Of a stretch of 64,000 bases of DNA, positions 45,441 through 58,137 are shown one piece after another. Source of the DNA: Macrosoma leucophasiata (Eukaryota > Arthropoda > Insecta > Lepidoptera > Hedylidae); contig JAWQUS010000009.1 of assembly GCA_036365455.1 (NCBI GenBank), positions 5,858,001 to 5,922,000 of the forward strand, given 5' to 3'. Below the pieces are notes generated by a model, which saw only the letters and a list, made by a program, of their open reading frames with translations, searched no databases and was not told the origin of the DNA. Both the position numbers and the translations under genes were made by a program. Within the stretch, counting starts at the first letter, position 1, and each line of letters starts with the position of its first letter.

Positions 45441-48260
45441 TCCGTCATCACATAGCGTCGTCCCGTCCAGCCACCATGTAGACGAAAAGAATTATCAACG
45501 TCCGTGACCTATGCGACACTGCAGTGCTTAGTGCAGTGATTATTTCTACTATTGCGGCCAACGTGAGCTCGTTGCCAGACTTTAAAAAGTGGGCACACCT
45601 TGACAGCTGCGTTTGGTCGTCGATGCCTTAACCACATCGTATTTGCTCTTGGAAAAAATTGAGTAAGGAATATTGACGGCGCACAAGGAAATTCATCGTA
45701 ACTTTGCTGAAAACGATTATGCAACCAAATATCAAGCTCCCAACGTGTCCTCAACCCACGTGACTGGGACACGTGGCAGTGGCAGTGGCAGTGGCAACGT
45801 GCGTTCCGCATAAACAAACCCATTGTTGGTTCGACTCGGTACTCCAATAAACGTGCCTAAGGCTGCCGCTTTCGGGGTCCTCTCTATTTGATTTCAGTTT
45901 ATTTTCGACTTTCGAGCGTTATTGGAAATTACATAAGTTGGGTTTTAGGTTGCTTTTTATTTTTGCTTGACATAACAATTGTCTGGAACTCGGTACTGGT
46001 ATGGATTCTTTGGATAGAGAAAATTTATTTGATTATTTTTAATCGTAGAGCACACAGACTACTGCCATATTCATCTATATCCTGAATACAAGCAGTTTTC
46101 AGGGATATCAACGCATCTGCGTCACGGTATCCAGTTTATTTGGGAATAAAGTTGAATCTTACAATCGTAGTTTACAACTAATTATTGTTGCGTATTCATA
46201 GAACGACCATTTTATCTCTCATAGAAATAAGATAACCCATAAAATAGAATCAAATCTTGGATTTAAAATGCTATCTAAAATTTGACAAAAATATATCATT
46301 TACAGATACAATACCTACACTTTGATAAGAAAATTCCAGAACTGTCCAATTACGATAAGGTCAGTTTTAGATATGAAATGATTGTTGATATGCATGTAAT
46401 TTATTCTATCACGATCCATATGAGTGTCATTAAATGTCATTAAATGTGAAATTACAATGCAACTATTGTTATAGGGTACGTAGAAGTACGTACATTTAAT
46501 GAATATGATGGTATTAGGACGCGAAATATCAAAGGGTGATCGTTCTGTCTGGAAAGTTAATGTATCATGAATGCTGGCAGCTCGTGGAGGTGGATGAGGT
46601 AGGGGGGGGGGCTGTGCAAATCAACTTTCTCGACGGCAATGCAAACTGCAAACCCCACGCATCTGGCTAAAGCGTGCCTTTATTTCACTCGTGTGGGTTG
46701 CACTCTAAAGCTATTCATAGAACTTATCTGTACGTAAAACGCCCGATCGGATATTTAGCATGAATAATTCAAACTTTATCTACATAAATATTAGTTCTAA
46801 ACCGCCTATCAGCAAGGTTACTTGTTCAGAAATTACTGAAGATTGTTGCGAATTACAGGAAGAATTTACGATCAATTAATAAACGTTGGTAAACGACTCG
46901 CGTCGGGTAATAACATCCGTACCGGTTACGGGCAATCGCGATATTTACGTGACTTACGATTCTGGTAGTAAATTCTTTCAGGACAACATCGTTTTATATA
47001 ACGACACTGAATACAATCGATACGTACGTATAGATAGAGCCAAATCAATATAAAATAGCATACTATTGATTGTAACTTATCAAGTGTAAGGGATTATAAT
47101 AATCAAGACTGTTTCACCTGTTTCAACACGGGTTATATGACATAGTCCGTGCTTGTCGTATACTATCTGCATAAGATGATTAGTTAAACAAGGACGATAT
47201 ACGATTCTATCACTTAAATAGAGATTGGTGAAATAAAAATCGATCCTTCCCAAAACATTTTGACTCTAGCAAAGTTTTGCCAAAGATATAAGTATATTGC
47301 CAGTTCTGGATTAGCCTTTATGCAAATTAAGCGAATGCTTAGGGCAATACGTCGTGGGACGCACCAGAGACAGAATTTGCTCATATAAGCGAGCAACACA
47401 GAGAGATAAGATAGGTACAAAATACAAATGAATCTGGAGTATTTCCTTTTTTTTTGTCATCATGTGATGAAGTAAAAAAAAACTTACACACGGCACGGCA
47501 AAACGGCACACAGGCTTATACATTTTGATGAGCAAAAAAGGTCATGCGGCCATTTCATTAATACTATATTTAAAAATGTTTTTTTTTTGTTCATATAGCA
47601 GAAACTTTGGACGAGAGGCACCACCAGCGTAGATAGCTGAGGGCATCAAGAAGCCGGCACAACATATTTGCGGCTTGCAATGTAATAAAGTGAATAGAGG
47701 GTCAAGTTACTTTCTATGCGTGTGTTCACAATTATGTGATCTAGATTTGTAGGAGGTACTTCCCTTCCCTTGGGCTTCAGATCAGTCAATTAACTAATTA
47801 ATTACATAACATACTTATTTGACGAGATGAAGTAAGGTCTATGTTAGAAACTTAGTACTACATCATTGTTATTTTCAAGTACAAGCCAAATCTGTAGCAT
47901 CCTTGGCAATTCTTTGGTTGAAAAGTTATAGTTCACTATAGAAGAAAAAACAATTCAAATAAAATCGTACCTACCTACCTACTTTATCAAAAGAGCGCAA
48001 AAATCGCATGACACTACGACTAAACAGTTTACATTTATGAGGCTACATGGTGTAAGAATAGCCTACTTTTACTGCTATAATTGAATCTTGTTAAAATATA
48101 CTTAGGTTGATAACATAAAGATTTTCAGATACTACAGTAATCTTGATATTTTCAATCAACAGCCATTAGCAGATTGATAGCTTGTCTTTCTGCAAAAGAT
48201 CTTCCAAACGCAAACGATAATCTTTACTGAAGCAAATATGCAATTTTTCAATGAACTCCC
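45441..48260. other. Gene-free stretch
   Basis: Contains a short (GGCAGT)n run at about 45774-45794 but no supported gene. Confidence 0.35.
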
Positions 48261-48269
48261 CACAAGAAA

Positions 48270-48313
48270 CCATGTTGCATATGACAGCAATAATGCTGTC
48301 ATATGCAACATGG
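48270..48313. repeat. Perfect 20-bp inverted repeat with a 4-nt loop
   Basis: CCATGTTGCATATGACAGCA, loop ATAA, then its exact reverse complement. Confidence 0.85.
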
Positions 48314-48319
48314 GCATCA

Positions 48320-49880
48320 CACAAGCGAGTGCATACGGTTCGACGGTTGTATTGCAACGGAAAACAGGCCGCGACCTACTTCCCCGAGATCAATACTCGG
48401 TCATCGACTCCGCCTGCGCCTACCCTCCGTCTACAAGGCTTTGGGGTAGAGATAGCGCACTAAAAATAACTTTGAATGTCAACGGCTCATGTATTCGATT
48501 TTACTTTGAATTCAAACTTTATATTTATTCCCTACGCTTCAGTTTGACTAATAGCACGCGACGTCGAACGTCATTCGCTGAGCAGATAAAAGAGAATTGC
48601 GTAGATATCGATGGACTTTATTCTTGTGCATCACACACAGATTGAAACTATGTCGCATGTTTTATGGCAAATACGTACCTGGTAGTTACGATAGATGCCT
48701 ATCTTAATTCTCATCAGGATTTTCGATATCTTCTAATAATAAATATAGAAGCTAATACTAAATAGTATAAATAGTAATGTACTACAATAAAGAGTAGTGT
48801 TGTTGTTGTTGTTGTAAATAATGAGAAAAGATTAGATATTTCAGGGTTCGATCGTAAGTTCTCACTATAACCAGAAGAGCTGGCTTAACGTTAAGCAATC
48901 TTTTTTCTGATTTATTATTAGGTACACTTAACGTACAATACTCTGTGTCCCTCTCTCTACAAGAATTACAATATCCCAGAAATATAAGACTGGAAATCTA
49001 AAACGAGTTCCATTTCCACAAGCCTAAATAGAATATCTACTATTTTAATATAGATCATACCAACCAAAACACATGTTACTTTAAGAGAAGTAGGAATGTT
49101 TTCAGGAATAATCCTACAAATGCTTCAAAATCCTCAAGAACTGGTTCGAACTTTGGTGTGGTCATCACAATATCATCAATATACTTAATGAAAAGGACAG
49201 CCATATTTCTTTAGGAAAAAAAAGACTGATATTATTGGATACATGTCATGTCCTTTAAAAACTTGTGCCCTTGGCAGCACTTAGTTATAGTGGCTGTGTA
49301 CAGAAGAGATGATTTGACGTCATAACTATGACGTAAATGGGCGTGCTGTATAGACGTCACAAAAAAAACGCCCAAGCACCGAACCAAACGTAACGACTAA
49401 CGGACTAATGTTAAGATTTCTGTGGAGTCGACACACAAAAGAAATATATTGTTAGTTAAGTAATTGGATCTGTGGTACATATTTTAATGAAGTTTGAAAT
49501 GACCAAGTGACTTAATTTCAATAGGTACCATATGTGTTAAAAAAAAACTCGTTTTTAACACATAAGGTATTAAACATGAGCCATTTAGTCATGTAAAACC
49601 ATTAATAGAAGAACATACAGAAGTGCTTGAAAATCATAGGAACGACCAGTTGAGTATCAAAATGTGTGTCCCGACATCGGTACATTACAGAGTCAAAACA
49701 ATAATAATGTTGAGAACACTGCATAAAGAACTGAAAATGTGTAGATACAAGTTGATAATTTCACAATAATTGATTATACTTCCCAAACAAACACAATAAA
49801 GTTTCCACCAATTTGACCCAATTGCTTTCCGATGGACATCCAAATCCTGTCCGTTACAGATATAACAACAAACCATTAAA
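48320..49880. other. Gene-free stretch
   Basis: No motif-bearing ORF. The 135-codon ORF starting at 48238 runs through the hairpin and shows no family resemblance. Confidence 0.35.
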
Positions 49881-49894
49881 GCACAGGATTCTAG

Positions 49895-50160
49895 ATCGAT
49901 AAGCTACCGCCGCCGGCGTTAATTCGAAGCTAGCCGAGAGCCACCCGATGGGTGTCCCGACCTACCTTGCTGACCCCGATCCGAACGACCCGCTTACCTC
50001 CAAGCTCTAAATTGAACCACTTCATTAATCAGCTTACTCAACGCTCTAAAATGAAGCAAGAACCTCTTTAGAATGACGTGCCTTCATTCAGAAGTTAGAA
50101 GACCACTTCAAATCAATGTTTAACTTACGGATTGCTCCTGAAATTCCAGTGGGAATAAAT
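49895..50160 (+). pseudogene. Possible remnant of a coding fragment
   Basis: One plus frame reads AESHPMGVPTYLADPDPND and PLTSKL before a stop, then continues with IEPLH, EARTSLE and AFIQKLEDHFKSMFNL across further stops. The wording is protein-like and GC-rich, as in a decayed transposon ORF, but the family is not recognised. Confidence 0.25.
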
Positions 50161-50799
50161 TAAACATCTAGTACGATCTCGGCTATAAAGCACTATTTAA
50201 TGGTTGATAGTTTACTCGGTTTATTCCACCTAAAGAACACTAAAAGAGAAACTGGTATTATTGATAGCGTAGGCCGATATTTGTATCAATGATATCTGCA
50301 CATAAAAAATTGGTCAGGGTCTTATTTTGAAGAGCTTATAATTATTAACTTATTATATTTTCAAAATCTGTCGTATAAACGCGAAGTTTCGCGGGGTGAT
50401 TATGATTAAGATTGCTCTTAGAATCCGGTAAAAAATAAATTAAAAACTTCCGGGTTCTCAGCTCTAGCGTTCCATTTAATGGCAGATATATAAGATAAGT
50501 AATAGGTTATTTTCTGATTAATAGATAGTGAATATAAAGTATGTAGGTAACATTTCTTAACCAAACAATGGTTTAAATACTTATTCAAAGAAACAAAGTT
50601 TTCGATTATAAAACGTACGGCAAATGAGAGTGCATTATCGTCTTTGAAAATGTTACTGACATCTTGAGATAGTTTGATCCGAAGACGACATACGATATGA
50701 GGAAAATGATGAATCAAATCAATCAATTATTACTTGATATCATTGTTGATATACATGCTATATCAAAATTGACTGGATAGTAAAATCTTAATATATATA

Positions 50800-50975
50800 A
50801 ATCTCGTGTCACAATGTTTGTCCTCAATGGACTCCTAAACCACTTAACCGATTATAATAAAATTCGCACACCATGTGCAGTTTGATCCAGCTTGAGAGAT
50901 AGGATAGCTTACATTACGCTATGACTAATAGGAGCAGAGAAGCGCGGGCGAAGCCGGGGCGGGCCGCTAGTAATA
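50800..50975 (-). repeat. Dispersed repeat family A2, minus copy
   Basis: Ends (plus strand) GCGGGCGAAGCCGGGGCGGG CCGCTAG, the reverse of the start at 20345. It also has CACACCATGTGCAGTTTGAT and GGACTCCTAAACCACTTA blocks. Confidence 0.65.
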
Positions 50976-51355
50976 ATATATAATATTAATAGATGCATTC
51001 TTTACACTGTTACCCCCTTATTCATAATCGTACATTAGATACGTTTTAGCTATAGAATGCTTTGTCTTTGTCAGTTGCATTGTCAAATGTGCAGGATAGA
51101 AAAAGACAAAGGAGAGATTAAGGGGGTAAATCTTTAGCACTAAGTACGAATCAAAAACTAAACAATGGTGATTTTAATTAAGTTAATGTTGTTACTGTAG
51201 GTATGTACCCTATTATACGAGTACTTGGAATGGAAGTCGTAAAACGATACGCAATTATGATAATTCTATAGATAATATCAGCCAAGATCGATTACGGTGA
51301 TAACAATTTCTAGAACTGGCGTCATTTAAATGTGTTTTTTTCCGTTTTATAGTCA

Positions 51356-51449
51356 AGCAATGCTCAAGTTTGTTCTATTAAGACAGAAGCAATGCTCACG
51401 TTAATTCTATTAAGACATCTGTCTTAATAGAACTAACTTGAGCATTGCT
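51356..51449. repeat. Tandem direct copy plus inverted copy (three-unit hairpin)
   Basis: A roughly 31-bp unit, AGCAATGCTCAAGTTTGTTC with TATTAAGACAG, at 51356 is repeated at 51388. It then appears inverted at 51420-51449 with a 2-nt gap. Arms differ at about three positions. Confidence 0.8.
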
Positions 51450-51794
51450 ATATACTTAAGTCATACTATTTATCTAAACTTATTTTGACGTTAGGTTTTG
51501 ATATCTCCATCAACATTAGGTTTAGAATAGTATGACTTATGTATGTTTATATAATAAGAATGATTTTTGTTTTTTTTTTCTGATGACTGTTGATAGAACT
51601 GTGTACAACGACATTACGGTATTATGCAAGTTCCTACCTATTTTTATATGAAAATTTTGACAGACACGCAGACGGGCTACCTGAAAGAACGTGGTCACCG
51701 TGGCCTATGAATATTAGCAACACCAGTGGAGTCTTCAACGCGTTGCCAGCCCTTTTTTGACAAGGAAGGACATCGGCTACTTGTTACAAAACTA

Positions 51795-52470
51795 AAAAAC
51801 CGGTCAAGTGCATGTCGGGCCACGCGCAGTGTAGGGTTCCGTAGTTTTTTGGTTTGAATAATGTAATACAACAAAATACATATTTTCTATGGAGTTGTTC
51901 AACATTTTCGAGTAAATTACATTTGGTTTTATTACTCGTTAACTTGTAAAGCCAACATAAGTGTGATGGTTTTCCTTAAAATTACATAATATGTAGCTTC
52001 TATTATCGTAACGTTTGAATTTCTAACAACAACCGTTTAGTTGGTGGAGGGGAGGACACTTGACTCTAACGAAAATTTACACTATAAAGCTTAATAGGTA
52101 AGTCACGAACAGTTAGGTAACTAAATCGAAAAATTATATTAGCACATCTCTGACATTTCTAAAAGACCTATCCAACGATATCCCACACTATATAGAAAAC
52201 GAAAAATAAAAAAAAATATCCGCGCGATACTTGCAGGGGAGGGCAGGGCACCCTTAATAATGATTAAGGGTGCCCTGTGTGTTAGCTATTATATATACTT
52301 GAAGTTTGGCACAGTCACAATCAAAATAATGATTTTGATTGTGACTGTGCCAAATTTCAAGTCTCTAGTACCAATAGTTTTTGCGTCACGGACAGACATA
52401 CAGACAGACAAACAGACAGACGGACATGGCATAAGGGTTCCTTGTTTACTACGCAACCCTAAAAAGAAAT
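51795..52470 (+). repeat. Dispersed repeat family F, copy 3
   Basis: Starts AAAAACCGGTCAAGTGCATG TCGGGCC and ends with a CAGACAGACGGACATGGCAT AAGGGTTCC tail and AACCCTAAAAA. Two hairpins lie inside it (52244 and 52298). Confidence 0.7.
52244..52361. repeat. Two adjacent hairpins, both with the loop AATG
   Basis: First: CAGGGCACCCTTAAT (52244-52258), a perfect inverted copy at 52263-52277. Second: a 30-bp arm at 52298-52327 with its inverted copy at 52332-52361 and a single mismatch. Both loops read AATG. Confidence 0.85.
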
Positions 52471-52559
52471 ATGCGTACCTACGTAAAATAACAAAAGAAT
52501 TGTTTTATTCATGACAAATGATCATTTTATATAGGTTACCGGATTGGTGATATAGAACA

Positions 52560-52975
52560 GAATGTGTATGGATAAAAATAATCTAGATAATTTTTTTTTA
52601 GATAATGAAATCAACAAAAGTAATCTCTACTTCCTATATGTTGATAATCAAGATGATTATCGTGATTTGGAATATTTGACAATGCGATGTGATAGATTTT
52701 CCATTTGCCAATAGGCACTTACGCACTTTGGAAACTGTCTTGGACCAACCTTGGAGCCATGCAAAAAAGGCATTATTAACCAAAAAAGTATTGGCGCTTT
52801 GTGCAGCTCGATATTCTATATTAAAAAAAAAATATTACAATTCTAAAATTCTGTGCAAAATTGGCCACAATCGCAGTTTTTTTAAATGCCACGTGAGTTT
52901 GATGTTAAAATGTGGATTAATAAAATATGTTCTTCACATTGGAATTCTAATTCATAGTCGTTACATTCTTATTTT
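52560..52975 (+). other. AT-rich stretch with an unrecognised ORF
   Basis: ORF at 52689-53015, 108 codons, with TKKVLALCAARYSILKKKYY and cysteine-histidine pairs. It could be part of a decayed transposase, but no catalytic motif can be shown. Confidence 0.2.
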
Positions 52976-52978
52976 AAG

Positions 52979-53110
52979 AACTAGCTGTGCCCTCGAGTTT
53001 TTTCGCGTGGAATAGTGACTTTGGGCAGCGCTTTTGGATATCAATTTTGGTTAATTTTGGATCATTAATACTTTTGGGTAGCTAAAAAAATCTACTTCTC
53101 TAGGAAATGC
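52979..53110 (+). repeat. Element fragment with the 'actagctgtgcc' start
   Basis: ACTAGCTGTGCCCTCGAGTT TTTTCGCGTGGAATAGTGA resembles a start shared by many lepidopteran dispersed elements. No second copy of this family was found here. Confidence 0.45.
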
Positions 53111-53417
53111 TTTTCTGCGCACGATATGAGACGTATGGCCATCGGGGATAAAAGCACACATGCTGCTAGGATTGCGAAAAATTGCTAATAATGTGATTTG
53201 GTTTTTAAGCAAGTTGTTAGAGATATCTACCTTCCTACTTTTACAACTTCTGTTTTCATATAACTTTTAATATCAGTGAAATTCTGTTTATTTCATGTTG
53301 TGAATATAATTGAAATATGAATGCTGAAAAAGTCCTGATGATAACTTAGCTATTATAACATTAAATGCGCGTCATTGGAGTATTGTAAAACAAACAAAAA
53401 CCTACAGAACACTACAC

Positions 53418-53960
53418 ATGAACCGTAAGACGAAACTTAGTTCGTCTCTGCTGTCAAGACTAAACAAAAAGTGTCTTATCACTGAGAGTCATGTTCAGAA
53501 CAATATTTTGACTAACAACAAGCTGACATATGGATCCAAATGCTGGGTTTTGAGCAAAAAGGACGAGAACTCAATACTTGTCTTCGAACGCAAGATTCTG
53601 AGGCGCATTTTCGGTGCAGTATTGGAAAATGAGAAATGGCGAACTCGATATAACCACATGTATGATGAACCTAATGTCATTAACAGTATTAAAATTGGAC
53701 GCCAACGATGGGCAGGACATATGGAGAGGATGGACGACGAATCCAGAACACCCAAACGTCTACTGACTGGTATACTGGGAGAGCGAAGAAACCGAGGCAA
53801 ACCTAAACTCAGATGGTTAGACGGAGTAGAGCAGGACCTGAGAACGCTGGGAGTAAGGAATTGGAGAGAAAGAGGCAAAAATAGGCCCACCCTGGGCTGT
53901 AGCGCCTTAGATCATCATCGGGCGCCTCAACCATCCCATTTTGTCTTTGCAAAGACATAA
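53418..53960 (+). pseudogene. C-terminal part of a LINE reverse transcriptase
   Basis: 180 codons. YGSKCWVLSKKDE, FERKILRRIFGAV, RQRWAGHMERMDD and NRGKPKLRWLDGVEQDL are the standard C-terminal thumb and tail of insect LINE reverse transcriptases. The catalytic half is missing, so it is a 5'-truncated relic. It differs from the RTE and CR1/Jockey elements elsewhere in this window. Confidence 0.8.
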
Positions 53961-55260
53961 AGACATCTTTTACTTTTCTTCTCCCTTCGTGCTGCCTACG
54001 AGAACACTATTGATAACCTAGCAAACCGTCATGACAGGAGAGACCGCCGGGGGAGAACGAACAATTGAAATAAATTGTCATATTATTATCGCAAGCTGAC
54101 TAAAACTGATCTGATGATATCTTCAAAACACTCGGCACTGTAAAGACGCTTTGTCTGTATTTTTTGGGTCGACTTTTATCAACATTTGAAAGATTGGCTG
54201 TAGGTCTGACAGCCTATCTTGGAACTTGCTCGGAGTAAGCATATTATCCAATAGCTAAACGAGCTAGCAACAGATTCAATGAGAAAATAAGTCCAGTAAA
54301 TCTTTAACTTGATGTTCAATACGAAAATTTTAAATGAGATTTTATTATTCTCCTTATGAATATAAGTGAGCCGGGGAATAAAAAAGCTGTGTATCTATTG
54401 TACGAGTATATCTACCATTCAAATTAAGATATCCGAAGTAGGTAATTATATGGATTGCGTCCCTGGGACATTTTCTGTAAAAAATCTCCATTATTTCAAA
54501 TGTATGCAGATTGCATAGCGAGGCGAAGTTATGGGCACGTCTCGTCTTAAAACTTTACACAGGGCATTCAATGACACATTCAACTTTACATTCAGTCTAT
54601 GTGTAGATGTTATAAATGTAGATATTTTCATATGAATTGAGACGAACAAATTAATGAAAAATAGCAATAATTTATACCATTATTATCTAACGAATTATTA
54701 TTATACCATTATTATAAAACAATTAATTATCTAACGAGTAAGTAATTTCAAGATTCTATCACTAAATTTAAAACAAAAAAATAAAATATCAAAAGTTTAT
54801 GTACCTATTCCTTTTACCAAGTATTTAAAGATCATATGAAAATCCGATTTTGACTTGAAGACTACTACTTCGCTTGTAATAGCTTGAGCCGCATTTGGCC
54901 GATATCGGCCAGTATGAAATCAATTGTCATATTTTAACTGCAGCTAAAGAGGTGATAGAATTTTATGTCTTTAGATATACCAGATTATCTTCATACGATT
55001 GTTATTTCAACAACAAAAAGTGCCTAACATGTAGCTTCTTAAAATTAGTTATCTGTATTGTTGATCCCAGATAAATATATGCCCCAGGTATTCTCCATAA
55101 TAATAGTACATTCTAACGACACCCGTACGTAATTACCAGTCGGTTCAATATGATAATTTCAAGTTGGAGCTAAATGTGAAAAACCGATAGTGAGAGTAGT
55201 AAATTGAGACATATTAGTTCAAGTCACAGAACAACTAGTTAAACTCTAGCAAGTACAGTC
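53961..55260. other. Gene-free stretch
   Basis: AT-rich; no recognised feature. Confidence 0.35.
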
Positions 55261-55269
55261 GCCGATTTA

Positions 55270-55440
55270 GAAGGCACGTATCAATCATGCGTAGCAAGAA
55301 AGGGCGAGAGAGTGTGCGTCGCCCTTCGGGTTCGAAAACCCGCCACTGAGGAGCCTGGAGCAACGACCCTAAGCCCTTGCGGCATAACCGGTGGAGTTTT
55401 TATATATCGTCAACCGACCGAGCTCCCTTCGTCCCTTCGT
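55270..55440. other. Unexplained GC-rich block
   Basis: GTCGCCCTTCGGGTTCGAAA, CCCTAAGCCCTTGCGGCATA and a TATATATC box stand out in an AT-rich region. It is not recognised as rRNA, tRNA or a known element. A solo LTR or element end is possible. Confidence 0.25.
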
Positions 55441-55777
55441 CTGCTTAATAGGCACCTTTAAAGGTAGGGCGCAACGAAATTGCAAGTGAATGTTCTCTGG
55501 ATTTCTGTACATAAAATTCCACACGGGAAAGGTAAGCAGTAAGGAAAGTTGTAAAACATGTTCTATGCTACGAATAAAATCCGCATTTTAATACTGGAGA
55601 CAAATATACTACTATAGATGAAGAAAAGGGGTGGTAAAATCCTTTTTGACTAAATCGTCAATTTTTTTTCTAATTCAAAAACTTATCAAATTGGTAGCTA
55701 AGTAATGTGAAACTTAAAAAATGATATTTTATAGATGACTTCAAGAGCATTTTGTAACATAAGCAGTCGTGATATGC

Positions 55778-55811
55778 AATCCGGGAAGCGTCGAGTGACG
55801 CTTCCTGGATT
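55778..55811. repeat. 15-bp inverted repeat with one mismatch
   Basis: AATCCGGGAAGCGTC, loop GAGT, GACGCTTCCTGGATT. Confidence 0.7.
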
Positions 55812-55879
55812 CATTTTCTTAAATATGTGACTGCAGTTTGTAATTGGATTTGGCTGATGTTAAAATTAACAGTTCCCAT

Positions 55880-56096
55880 GACAACTGAATCGGCAAGCGA
55901 TGACGCCATCGGAAACGCGTGTCAATCAGCTAATCGAATTGAAATGGCGACGATATTTACTCACTTTCGTGTCCGATCGGGAAAGATCGTGCGTGTTCGG
56001 GGTAACGGACCACCGCCTGCGCAGGTCAACATACGCGGACCAAGGCCGGGTCGTTGCCCCACCCGTCCCGGGGTAACCCTAACTTGGGGCATCTAG
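55880..56096 (+). other. GC-rich ORF end, unrecognised
   Basis: The ORF at 55827-56096 (89 codons) ends in a Pro/Arg/Gly-rich stretch (RGNGPPPAQVNIRG). No family match is known to me. It lies about 450 bp before the BEL/Pao LTR. Confidence 0.2.
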
Positions 56097-56307
56097 TAAA
56101 AAATAGATCTTTGTTTTCCAGTGAGTATGCAAATGAAATTGAAAATTGTTTATTTATTACTTTTTATAGTGCCAATTTGCAAGTGCCTCTTTACGACTAT
56201 TCAAATAAAATAAAAAACCTTTTATTAATGTCTCATTCACTTCATTTACATTTTCTATGATCGCATGAAACATTAATTCCTTTTCAAATTATTTAATTTA
56301 TTTTTAT

Positions 56308-56432
56308 ATTTAATTTAATACAAATTATCAATATACAAAGTAATCAGATTCAACTGTTATTCTCATTTTTTTTATTATTTAATTTAATACAAATTATCAA
56401 TATATAAAGTAATCAGATTCAAATGTTATTCT
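56308..56432. repeat. Two-unit tandem duplication, period 69 bp
   Basis: ATTTAATTTAATACAAATTA ..TGTTATTCT at 56308-56363 is repeated at 56377-56432 with about two changes. Confidence 0.8.
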
Positions 56433-57837
56433 TAATTAAATTGTTTTTATTTTTACGACTACTTGAAAGAAATTAAACAAATAAAAATAGTATCTTGCTC
56501 ACATATTACTTGATATTATGTACCTAAATTCTAGTAATAGTATTATCAGTGTAAAGGATAGAATCAATAGGCGTCGTATTTCATTATGAAAATAAGTAAA
56601 GTCAGTAAAGCTCGCAATGACCGCTAGGTGTATGTTGGTTGTATGCAGCGGCAGTTTTTAATTCGATATAACTCGTTAGGTTCTCATAGTAGGCATGTAA
56701 TATTTGAGTATGATGATAAACGAATTGTTGTCTAGCGATTGCCATAGGAAATATTAAATTTGGAGGTGTAGGTATTTTCGGTTAGTCGAAAGGGTCGTCC
56801 ACGGAGAGGTGACCGACAGAGCACCTGATCCACCTGCGGCGGCGGGGGTGAAGTGCGGGGAAGTGACGCGGAGGAAGCGTAAATACGCAGCGCACTTTTT
56901 TAGAGCTCAGTCAGTGGCATAGCTCGGCGTAGGAATGTCTAATAATTCATATTCACGACCAACCCCACGCATGGCATAGGCAGATCAGTAGTTATCGACT
57001 GGCAAAGTTCGCTGTAGTAGACACTATTATGAGATGTTTGATAAAAACTGTAAATGTAAATTAGGTATTTTGCTGTATACTTATCACACACACACTGGCC
57101 CGGAGATATGCACGGAGATGCGACCACGTAGCGCGCGTAGAAAGTAAAGAAATTGAGAAATTATAACACAAATTGTATAAAATGTTACGGTTAGAAATAT
57201 CAATTTGTATGTAGGTAGATTCAATTAGTTTGTTCACAGCTGATGTTGAATTCAACATTTTGTATGGAGAGAGAGGTGAAAGTCGCTGTATTTTCGTAAA
57301 TAGCAAAGATACTAGGCTGAAAGTTATGTACGAGATGTATTTTTGTTGCCCCCTCAGGGAGATATATGTATAAAGAGTGTAAGTAGACTCACAATACGGA
57401 AAAAACGAATGTACCTAATCTTACTTGTTAGATAAAATTGTCTCTCACGCTTAGAATAAGGGAGATAGGCAGATACCGTTTGCGGTTTTTAATTGTATTT
57501 AGGTTTGGCTAGCGATATACAATCGTGTCATAGGTGATAGAGCATGACAGAGCCCCTAAAAAATTATGTGCTTCTAATAAGTAAAAACTTTGAAAGTGTA
57601 TTGAATTAGAATAAGAATCTAATAAGAATTGTATAAGAAAATTTAATAGAATAAGAGATATTGCGTATGAAATGTATCAAGGCGGGGGCGGGTCAGCAGA
57701 GATGTATGACGGTGGTAGGAAATTAGACCGTATATGTAATGATTTAGAGTCCTATCTCTATTGACCCGGACCTTCGTGACGTTCGATTTTTGGGCGTGTC
57801 ACGGCATTTTGACATGGAAGGAGACGGTTTGGAAGCG

Positions 57838-57844
57838 TATATAA
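57838..57844 (+). promoter_or_regulatory. TATA box of the LTR promoter
   Basis: TATATAA, with the region about 25-30 bp downstream (near 57870) as the likely start of the element RNA. Confidence 0.6.
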
Positions 57845-58030
57845 CTCGGTACATTTCGTTGCTAGTTTGTCCTCGTTCGATTCTCCGCAAGAAAAGTGCT
57901 TCCAGACCGTGAAGGTATTGCCAGTGAAAGTTTAGAATAGTACCAGACCCCCTGGTTCGCTAGTTAGTTATAGTATAGTGAAATAAGCTAGTGAATAAGT
58001 TAGAATAGTATGAACCATTGAAGAACCGAA

Positions 58031-58036
58031 AATAAA
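58031..58036 (+). terminator. AATAAA in the LTR
   Basis: AATAAA lies about 160 bp after the likely start site. It would set the end of the repeated (R) region and the 3' end of the element RNA in the downstream LTR. Confidence 0.5.
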
Positions 58037-58120
58037 AACCCAGTTACAGTCCACTCATTGAAATCGATGCAGATTTGTGTTTGACTTTGGTGTAAAAGCC
58101 ATTTGTCCCCCACAAAGTTC

Positions 58121-58137
58121 TGGTCCATCGACGCCGG
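58121..58137 (+). other. Putative primer binding site
   Basis: TGGTCCATCGACGCCGG begins with TGG (pairing with a tRNA CCA end) a few bases after the LTR end. It resembles a Gly-type tRNA 3' end, but the tRNA is not established. Confidence 0.4.

Larger units (their letters stand above)
56550..58114 (+). repeat. 5' LTR of the BEL/Pao element
   Basis: Starts TGTAAAGGATAG and ends near CCCCCACA, about 1565 bp, if the primer site is correctly placed a few bases later. It matches 63554-64000 base for base by eye. It contains the promoter and poly(A) signals listed below. Confidence 0.8.

Noticed and set aside
45509..45847. Minus-strand ORF with a CHCHCHC repeat
   Set aside because: The repeat is a short (GGCAGT)n run; no motif, no splice support.
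55300..55420. rRNA-like wording in a GC-rich block
   Set aside because: No stretch could be matched to conserved rRNA helices.
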